From Tubiluchus corallicola (lineage: Eukaryota > Priapulida > Priapulimorpha > Priapulimorphida > Tubiluchidae), in contig JAQGDQ010000321.1 in assembly GCA_030141605.1 (NCBI GenBank), positions 122,001 through 186,000 of the forward strand: 64,000 nt of DNA. The letters run 5' to 3'. Below, piece by piece: positions 12,701 to 23,700 of the stretch. Made by a program: the position numbers and the translations under genes. Each line of letters starts with the position of its first letter. The first letter of the stretch is position 1. The notes under the pieces were generated by a model that was given only the letters and a program-made list of their open reading frames with translations, made no database searches and was not told the DNA's origin.

Positions 12701-15700
12701 CAGTAGTGTAATTACTCTTATTGAGTGTGTAACAGTTGCTTAAAATAGGGTGTTTTTAATCTTGAACCTTCAGTACAGCTTTTAGTTAAGCGGAAGTACA
12801 TATACTAAGGCTATCAAATTTTGTATATACATATAGATATATATATATATACTTAAATATATATATGAATACTTAAATGACTACCTGTCAGACGAAAACA
12901 TGTATTGTAGGTAATTCATTTGAAAGGCTATACATTTGCTATACTTTCCATACCACTACAGTTTTAACTAATACTTGCGCTTTATAAGTTTGGTATGACA
13001 TATAAATGATTGCATTGCGTGTGGTCACATGACTGTGGTGTGACACTTTCTAAGTCTTTCTTTATTAACAAAGAATGTAAATACATGTATTATTTTGTGT
13101 GTAAATTATCCACCTTTGCTAGCTTATCCAATATATATATATAATAATGTAAGTATAATATATATATATACACTTAATGCAGCAGTTACACTTAATTTTT
13201 TTCAGCATTTTTTCACTTAACATTATAGTAATTATACTACTAGTGCACTCTAGATGCAGTTATAACTCTTGCAAAATAAATGTAATAGGAACCGACACTG
13301 AACATGATAAAGAAATGTTTGACACAGATGAAACGTCCAAGGAAAAGGAAGAACCTGAGTCTCCATCTGGTGAGGAGCCTAGATCAGAGATTGAATCTCC
13401 TGCGTTGAGTGAAGATAGCTACTTTGGTTTACCTACCGCCCCTAGTGCATACAGGAGAAAAGTTGCGGCATCCATCCGACAAAAACTTGCAGCTGAGGCC
13501 AGAAAGGTGATTTCTGTATGGTTTTGGTTTGCTCATTTTACAGACATAACAGACATTTCTTAAAAAACTATTTGTACTGATTAGAGGCCTATATAACCCC
13601 AGCAGACATTGAATTTTTTTAATGCATTATTATGATCACACAAAGAATTCATAGTTATTATTGGTTTAAACTGTATTTATTAGTACAGTGACAATTGAAA
13701 CAGTATATACATGAACAGCTGAAATCATTTAATGGTACTAAGTGATTGGCTAACAGGTCTATAAAAAACCTATATAAAAGCCTCTCATGTGAAGTCAGTC
13801 ACAGTATTAAAAAGCATTAAGAAATACGATATAACTGCATATATTGGTAAAACAGGAGGTAAAATGTGCAAGGAAGAAAAAATGGCGAGAATTAGTTGGG
13901 GCGGATGATATAGGGACATGATAAATAGGACATTGAAGTGGATAGCTAATGATACTCAGATATTGGCATACAAGATAAGAATCTATGGATTTATTAAGGT
14001 TACATAGTGTTTTATGGTGTACAAAATGCTCTTGCATTTTGCTTAGCTTGCTGCTTTTAACAGTTTATGCACCAGAATTACGAACGCATCTCGAAATGGA
14101 AGATCAGAAAATAATAGATAAGTAAATAAAATTTTTTAAAAAATATGTTTTATACTGATGAAAAGCTAACTTCCTGTTGTTAATTAACTATATAGTTGAT
14201 AATGTGGCTAGCAATGTGTAAATTATGTTACATTGCGATATAAATATATACATATTTTGAATTCCTTTGCTTAACATGATAAAATTGATATATGTTAGTG
14301 TAATATCTCTGTTAAAGGACGATGACTGATTAGGGTCACCGTATAGTATAATGTTAATGTCATTATTTACGGTAATTAGAAAGAGATTAACAGTGATGAG
14401 TCGAGTATTGTGGAAACGGGGGGCATTCTAGAAAGAAGTGTTTAGGATCTTCAAATGGGGCTCCACATAAACAGTTAGGAGAATGAGCAATATGATTTGC
14501 AAATATATGGGCAACTAGGAAACTGGTGCCTAGCCTCATTCGCGCAAGATGGGTTTGTACCAATCGACAACAAGATAAAAATGAGATGGAGGAGAGCAAG
14601 TTTGGAATTGTTCAAGATCTTCAGGAAGGTCATTCCCGAGGTGTGGATTTGATACGAAGAAGGAATCATGACATAAAGTAGTTCTTGAGTAAGAAGTAGA
14701 GAAATGGTCAGAATTGTGCAAAGCATGGCTACCGGTAACTTGGGAGACAATTGGAGGTAACAGAGTGAATACAAATGTAGGAGTCACGTCATTGATAATT
14801 TTGTAGAATTGAACAAGTTTGTACTGAGTACACTTGACATGCAAAGGTAGGAGTCCCACTTTTGCATACATTCGACTGTGAGAAGTTCCTCTGACAGTTC
14901 CTGTTATTATATGGAAGCCGTCCAGTTGAATTCTTCTAGCTGGGAGGACTGTGTAGCTGTGGAGTAATCCCATATGCAACAGTAATCCCATATTCTAAAG
15001 TGGGTCTTATGAAACTGATATATAAGATCCTGAGAGTTTTCTGGTCTAGCTGGTATTTAAAGCCTCGAATTAAATTTATGATTGTTGACATCAGAGATGG
15101 ATGGGATCAAAGGTGGGTGGAAAGAAATTGGTCTTTTGTTTGAGATAACTAAAGATTCGGTTTTTTGAGGATTAAAAGTGACCAGCCATTTTTTGGACCA
15201 TTGTCACTACATTGTTTGCTTAGTTTCCTGCATAGTTTGTCGTTCAAGAGTGAAGAAATTTATATTGATGTGACAAGCTGTGGATTATAATCTTGATGGG
15301 CTTTTCTGTTGGCCTTACAGCTTTGTTATGAAGAGAATGAAAGAGTGCCCAGTCATGAGAAAAGTTAGACGTTGAGGTCATGATGTTTACGGATAGCAAA
15401 CCAGAGAGCAGGAGTCAACCAAAGCATCAGATAGTCAGGCACAAATGTACTTGTTAGGTATGGACTTGTCAGCAGCAGCAGTAATCCAATCATTTAGTTT
15501 TGACAAACAGTCATCAAGGTGGAGTCTAGCCAGGCAGTGCATTTGGTGGTCTGTAAAATGTACCCAAAAGAAGTTTATTGTTAGAAGACTTTATTTCACA
15601 CCAAATTACTTCATATTGGGGTATTTCAAGTTCTAGATTCCTTTTGCTGAGAAATGAAGTTTTCACGTACACAGCAATTCTCCCATAACTGTCAGCTCGG

Positions 15701-18700
15701 TCAGCTCGTATTGGATTTGAAAAACCGGGGATAAGTAATGCGCTGCTACTTACAGTTTGATTAAGTTTTGCTTCTGTGAATGCCAGAATGTCGTATTTAT
15801 TGGTTTCAGGAAGCAAGATTGAGATCTTGAACCGGAAGCTGCAGACTTTGCAATGGAAAATTTTTATTATTGGGACCAGGATTAGGGTGACTGTCCCCAG
15901 ATAGTATGAGTATCATAACCATAAGCATTGCATAGACTGGTGATAATGATTCACAAAAATGGTGCACATTGGTGGCTCAAATTCATAACAGGTGGGGATG
16001 CGTGTTTGACTTAAAAAAATCCGATGATTCTGAACATAGTTTAAATGCATAAAAAAGGTGGTAGAAAGGTGGTTTGGTAAAGCAATTCAGCTCAGGTAAA
16101 CCTCATATGGAATCAAATATGAGGAATGGTTTCGTTGGTTAAGTGGGATTAAGACCTGTTGCTCAAACTGTCCTGACTTGTAAATTAACAATTTAAGATT
16201 TATGTTGTGGAAAATAATAATAGTTACAATTGCAATTTAGTATAGATAAAATTAAACTCATTAAATAATGAAGAATTTATCAAACAAACAAACTCATGCA
16301 TTGCATGCTGCCAGCACTAAACATACTTACTATTAAACAAAAGAAACTTGTAAACTAAATAACTTACCTTTTTCTGGCGAATTTCGAACATGATTTGCAT
16401 CTTTAGCATGAGTGAGCAAGAATGACATGTGAGGTAGATTAGCGTCTTTTACTGACACTAACATCGAAGTTGTAAAAAATCAAAAGAAACAAGTTTTACA
16501 GTAACTTTATAATAAAATAAATTGAATATTCGTAATGAGGGTAGGATTTCAAGTTATAAAAGCTATATTATAGTGAAGGTTTAGTTTGACTTTAATAATT
16601 TTTGTGCTTAGTTTTGCCGCAGCAGTTATAGTCGTAGACAGAGACATTTATTAATCTCATTAAAAACACCTAGGTACAAGGAAGACTGATTACATGCATA
16701 TGATAGCAATTCAAGAAATGTAGAAATGTATATACTGCATGAAAGTATGTGTCAGAAAAACAACCTTTCTTTATACTGTACATGGTTTGCTTTTCCTAGT
16801 TTTCAGTTGTTCTAATAATGCTCTGGCCAGAATTAAAAGTTACTATTCGCATGTAAAAGGCTTTTACTTAGTTTACAATTTTTTTATAAACATATTTGTT
16901 TACATAGAATTGTCAATAAAGCAGCAAGCTGCTTACCTCATGATTCTTCTGTATAGATATTAAAGAATTAACACCCACTTGTGTCCACTACAATGACAAT
17001 GCTCCACACTTGGACCTCTTCTTTTCCTAATTTACATAAATGATTTACCCAGATCTACTAATTTTAATACCCGCTTATTTGCTGATGATACTAGTCTTTT
17101 CCTTTCCGACAACAATTTAATATCCTTACAAAACCGAACTAATACAGAATTAAACAAAATTGACAATTGGATGAGAGCCAATAGATTATCAGTTATTTAC
17201 CGTATGTTAATAGCAATAAATTGTCACCACAAGATTATGCACTCTGTAAAATTAAAATGGGTGTTAAGCCTATAATACAGAGTAACTGTGTCAAATATTT
17301 AGGATTATTTATGGACAGCAATATGAAATGGAAAACGCATATCGACACTATAACAACGAAACTCAACAAAACTGCTGGAATATTTGCAAAAATTCGTCAC
17401 ATTGTGAACACTTCTATACTCCAAACTATCTATTACGCACTGGTATATCCATATCTACAATACTGCGTGTTGGCATGGAAACAAGCCAAACTGTTTATAT
17501 TGCAACCAGCCTATAATTACCATTCCGAACAAAATTGTTAAAATCATAACATTCGCTCCTTCCTACAGCCAACTACAGCTATTAAAACTGAAAGATATTT
17601 TTAACCTTGAAATGTTTAAATGCATGTATAAATTTAAGAATAATATTCTGCCTGAACTCTTTAAAAATTTTTTTACTTATATGTGTAATGTCCACACTTA
17701 TTGCACACGGTCTACCAGCAAAGGAAATTTTTTTCAAAAACGATTCGAATCATCTTATAGCTTAAATAGTATACAACATAATGTTCAACACTCTGGAATA
17801 ATTTATCCTCTGAGCTGAAGTCGTGCACATTTTTGACTTCAGCAATGAAAAACTTTAAAAAAATATTATTGAATAAGTACTCCCTCTGAATCTATCAACT
17901 ATGCACTTAAGTGTTTTATGCACGTGTGGTCATCTTCTTTCTTGTCTATGTATTTTCTTGTGCTTTTTTTAATTAATGATTTTAATCGTTGAAACCCACA
18001 CTCCTAAAAATTCTGGAAACGACTACCACTATCTGTATACTGGTATTAATCAAAAATTAATCTATATATCTCAAAGTCACCAAAAGTATGACACTTTATA
18101 ATTGTTCTTGATAATATTTCCTCATGAAAAAAATTGTCTTTTTATACATTATGATCAAACATGTATTTGTCTTTTTCTTTATTCATAGCAATTTGCAAGT
18201 TCCCTGTTTTACAAAATAGTATTATTTTATTTTCTGTTTGTAATTCACGCTTCTATACTCTCTAAAATTTGATTAAAGGAGTTACTGGGGAAAAACTAAA
18301 ATTAAAAAACCAACACCATAAAAAATAACTTTATTATTTGTCTACAATGCTGATTTGAATTATTTATTTCACTTTATATAGGGGAAGGGAGTAAAAGACC
18401 GTATGGTCATTCCCTTTCCCCACACTATTTAAATATTTACTTATCAACTGACTACAATCTGTATAGTTCTTATGTCTTATGTCTTACAATTGAATAAGAT
18501 ACACCTGCAATTATAAAAAAATGTTTCCTGCTTTTACAAATAAGCATTGTAATAATTGAAAAAACTGATGTCAATCGGAGAGATTATGTAAGAGCAATAA
18601 GTAGCTTGAGAATAAGATAATAAAGATAGTTAGGCGTAACTTGAATAAGATTGATAACAATGACATAGTTTGAGAAAAAGAGAAACAACCGCACACAAAC

Positions 18701-20716
18701 TGTCATCGAAACTACAGAACTAAGTATGGAAGAGATCCATGAGGTTATGTGAAAGACATCGTGTATCGAACAAAGATACGGGACATTACTGACTTGAAGC
18801 AAAGGATTTCTGATGCCATCGCCACCATTGATGAGGCAATGCTACAGCGAACATGGCAAGAAATGGAGTACCGTCTTGATGTACTTCGTGCAACTAATGA
18901 TGCCCATATAAAAGTGTATTAAATGAGTTAAAAAAACTGACAACCACTGATTACATTAGAACAAATCTAGTTAACAAATCTTGTCAACTGCCTTTGTAAT
19001 AAATTTTTAAAGCTGTAAAGAGACTTTATAGACACCCTGTACATCTGTGTTTCTAACATAAGCAGATAGTTAACATAGCCAGAGAGATCATTAAATCCAC
19101 AAAGCAGGCGCTTACATTTTTTGGTAACGGAGCATGCAATAAAATTCATGTAAGGTTGACCGTTAATTTTCCATATGATCTAACATCGGCTAGACGTCTT
19201 CTGAGTGTGCTGACAGTTTAATAACTGCTTTCAAGACCCAGTTCGAATATGTAATTTTTGAGGCTTTTGGGTTTTTTGCCCAAACTTGGGATCATTTGCC
19301 TAAAATGTGCACACTTTAAAAAATGCGAGGTTGTTTTTAACGGAAAATGAAATGCGATTTTTTGCGGTTACAGATGGTAACTCCACTTCATGATGTATTT
19401 GCTAAAAAGGGAGTGATGCCTCTGCAATCGATAATGGTAATACTTTGCTATTGATACCAGATACTGTTAAGATTTGTTATGTAGACATTCAACAATATGT
19501 AACAAATCACAAAATTTTTCATTATGTAACAATTTTGTATCATGTAAAACTGTGTATCTTAATTAATGTAATGTAATTTAACCCTTGGAGTTTTTAATAA
19601 ACTTTTTAAACTTTTAAAGTAACAAAAATTAATCAAAATCTGCCTGAGTAGACAGATGAGATGAGCATTTTTTGTATCTCTTGATAGAAATAATAAAACA
19701 AACCTCTCTAGGCTAGACGACAAAACAGACCAGCTACAAACAACTGATAGGTCAGATCTCAGGTAGATTCAGAGACCCCAAGAAAATCAGACACAGACTA
19801 GGCCTCTGGAGTCCAGTTCCCAAACAGACTAGTCAAGACCTGACCACTGATAGATCAGCCTTTGAGCAAACCTGTGACGACCAGACCCAAGGTTGATCAG
19901 CCCCATACAGGTTTCAGAGAGATCAGCCTCAGGTCGGATCTCTGATAGATCAGACCGCAGTCAGACCAGACTACAGACAGATCACCAACCAGACCAAATT
20001 GAGCCACAGCCAGACCCACATCCAACACAGAAAGAAATTGGCCCACTCCAGTAATTAAAGCAAAACGAGGCTTTGACAAGGCTTTTTCACTGACCTTAAG
20101 CAATCCTGAATTAGTTTGTTACATAGTGATTGTTACATAATGGTGAAAAATTTGTTACATAATGCTGCATTATTACACAATGAATTTTTCGTTACAGAAA
20201 AAATGCTACACAATATTGAAAAATTTATTACATAATTTGTAATTTATTACATAATGAGCCTTTTTGTGACAGAAAAAAGAACTTAAAGAACCTTAACAAT
20301 ATCCTTTGTTTATCAGCAGAAAATTTTAAAATTTATTTGTATGTGATATGTTGTTTCACAATATGGTACTAAGCAGTGTAAAAGAATTGTTTGCATATCA
20401 CATGAAGTAAAATATCTTGCTTTGAATATATACAGAGCTTTAATGAATGGAAATGCAGCATTTTTACTTTTGACTTTAGCTCACTGACTTTAGATGTGTT
20501 TTTACTGCAAGCAACTCATGGTTAATGGCTGGCAGATTCATTTAACATCATACGAATTTGCATTTTCTAGGACACAACTTCTAAATGGCACCGTTTAATG
20601 TTAGATGAATTGACAAATCAACATCACATTAGTCGATTTACTCTTCCAATGGACCTTAAAGAACTTGAACGTATGTTGTAATTTGGCACTCACTAAATTT
20701 TTTGTTTTTCGTCTCC

Positions 20717-20799
<83 letters not shown>

Positions 20800-23700
20800 G
20801 ACCTTCCGCCCTCTCTCGTTTCTTAGCATTTCATTTTAACAGCTTTTTTTCATTTTTGAAACTTTTGACGCGTATTTTCTAAACTGGAATTATATGTCAC
20901 AATATATTTACGTTTCAGAAATGTCTCCACTAGAATACATTAAAAAGTTTTGCCGTGTCATGTCTTACAAAGAGGCAATGCTGTACAAAACTTTCATCAA
21001 GTTCAAAAACAAAGCCGGACATCTACCAATGGCAGTAAGAATTTTTTTAGATAGATATTTAGTACTATAATGCCAGCAGAATTTTGCTGTTAATATTCCG
21101 TTGAGTCGCATCCAGTATTTAATGTACTGTTTAGCATGTTTAACCATGGTGATATAACGGTTGGCTGTAGATTAATTTTCTTAGATGGCCATATATCTGC
21201 AAAGGCAGTAAAATGTTTGAACATATCAATTTCTAAATGAATTAATGTGTAAACGTTTTCTTACAGTGTTTTCCAGACACAAGAATAAGCATTTGATGCA
21301 TTTGACATGCCTTATGACCAAGAGTTAGAAGCTTCTACTTAACTAACGCACACAGCACAACATACATACTTACACACACACAAGACATACATTATAATTA
21401 TTACGTTTACTGTTTCTAACGTTCACAGATCATTCGGAAATTCATTGTTTATTATCTACTGTACATATTTATTATAAATTATAATTTATGTGGTCTGTCT
21501 CTAAATATTAGGACGCAGAACTAATTTTGCTGTCACAGTATCATATAACATACAACTTTAACAGTATATGTTCCACTATAAAAATAGTACAACTTTTAGA
21601 CTGCTTTTGGTATTTAATTAAAGTACTGCAGAGTCATCCAGAAAAAACGTCCTACAAATTAACTCACAACCCTTTATCCAGGTAGAAGAATTTGAAAAGA
21701 CATCAACATCTCTGTGTAGCCCAGCTGTAAATTTTCCTGCAAGACCCGCCTAGCACCACTAGTACATTTTTATACATGTTGTTCCATGCTTATTTTATAA
21801 ATAAGCAATCATTTTTCGAGATTTTTCACTCACCATTCCTAGAGAAACATCGCATTGAAAATATGTCCTAACGGGCTTGGTGGTGTCTTGGAGGGAAATT
21901 TATGGGTCTTTGAAAAGAGAAATATCCGAGCTATGAGTTAGTTTTGATGGTACATTATTTTCATGACTACCCTGTACTTTTTCTTTACAATTTTTTATAT
22001 CTTCTTGGTGTTAACTGTTGTCGTTAATTATCTTTTAGCAACTTCGACTTGCTCTGCAAGACGTCTACCCGGACACACTGCATACCATACCCTGGCAGAA
22101 AGCTTGTGACTTCATTGGTTTACCGAAAGATGAAATTGATTTTAGGACTTTTGCTGGTCTTTGCACTCTTTCCGAGCGCATGTTTTGGAGCAGAGATGAA
22201 TCATGGTAGGTATTCATGTAAGCATGTATAAACAGCACCTGAAAACCTCTGGTTGTATATGCATAGTAGCCAAAGTTAAGCAATGCTGGGCTAGTTTAAT
22301 ACAGTAGGCGCCACTTAATAGACTCATTCACTTAATTGACACAAAAATGCCTGGTACGGACCGCTTCTATTCAAATGTACATAAATATTGTCGGTAATTG
22401 ACTCAAATAACTTCGCATAATTGACTCAATATTTTTGTTTTACATGCTTCAATAAGGCACTTTCCTGTGACTAATAAGGTTTTATGACTTTCATAGCATC
22501 TTAGTTCAGTTTTGTCCGCTTTGTTCCTGTTTTGTTTGTAAGCAGGAATGTTTGTCATATTGCTAGTATGCTAGCCTACTGGTTTGCTTTGACCGACCCG
22601 TCCATTGCAATTAACCTGGTTACCCAAGAATTCCTGGCAGCTAAACATTTAATTCACTTTCTTAGTGGTTTGCGTTTGAAGCTCAGGCTGTCTTTGCCAG
22701 AAAGTTTAATCAGTTACATGTTGCTGTTATGCCAGGGACCCAGGTACAGTACAGTAAGTACGTCACAATCATAGCAAGCCGGAGCTTAGGCGAAGCTACA
22801 GACGAAGCTGCGAGGAAACACAAGCACCACCAACAGTTTAAGCGTGCCATGCACTAAATATTTTACGAGAATTTGTGCATCATACAACAACAGATTTTCA
22901 ACGTTTTTATCATTATGAGAACTTTGTGAGCCAACTTCTTCGCGATAAAATGAAGCAGCCAACGTTGAAGGAATTTTTATGATTTTTACAAATAAACAGA
23001 CTTGTGTGATTTAGAAAAGTATACTTTTTTATTTATTGCTAATTCACTTATATAAATTAATATTTTCAAATATTTTTTCTAATTTTTAACTGCACAAAGA
23101 AATTGCAGTGCATACTAAGCTGGTGATACTTCTATACCAGTAAAGCTACACCCAACCAATGGCACGCCTGAATTAAAGTTATTTCCTACTACCTGAACAA
23201 TGCACACTTATAACTGCACGTTTTATAAAGTTAATCTGTTAAAAGTGTTTTAAGCTGCAATATCATTGTTCAAAAGGATAGTACAATGGCATCACTTTTG
23301 CTCTGAAGTATAAACTTTTTCCTAGGCGATGAACTAATACCTTTGCTGGCCAGCAAATTCCCGAACAAAGCAGAATAGCTCATTAACTTATAGCATCATT
23401 TATGTTCACAATCATGCAAACAAGTTTTTTCGGACATCTAACTTTAATTCTCTTTTCTTTAATCGAGGGTCTCAACCCAAAGCATTACTCATCTGGATGT
23501 TTTTCTTGTTCTTATTATTTCTGTTTTTGTTCTTGTCCTTGGGAATGATCCTCTTCCCTATAAAAAGCCTATAAGACTCCTGAATTTGCAATGGATTGTC
23601 ATGAAAAGTCACACAAATGTGCTAGAATTCTGGATCGACTAGCAGAATCAGATTTTAGATCCGCCACATAGAATTGACGATGGTGGCAGTAAACATCATT

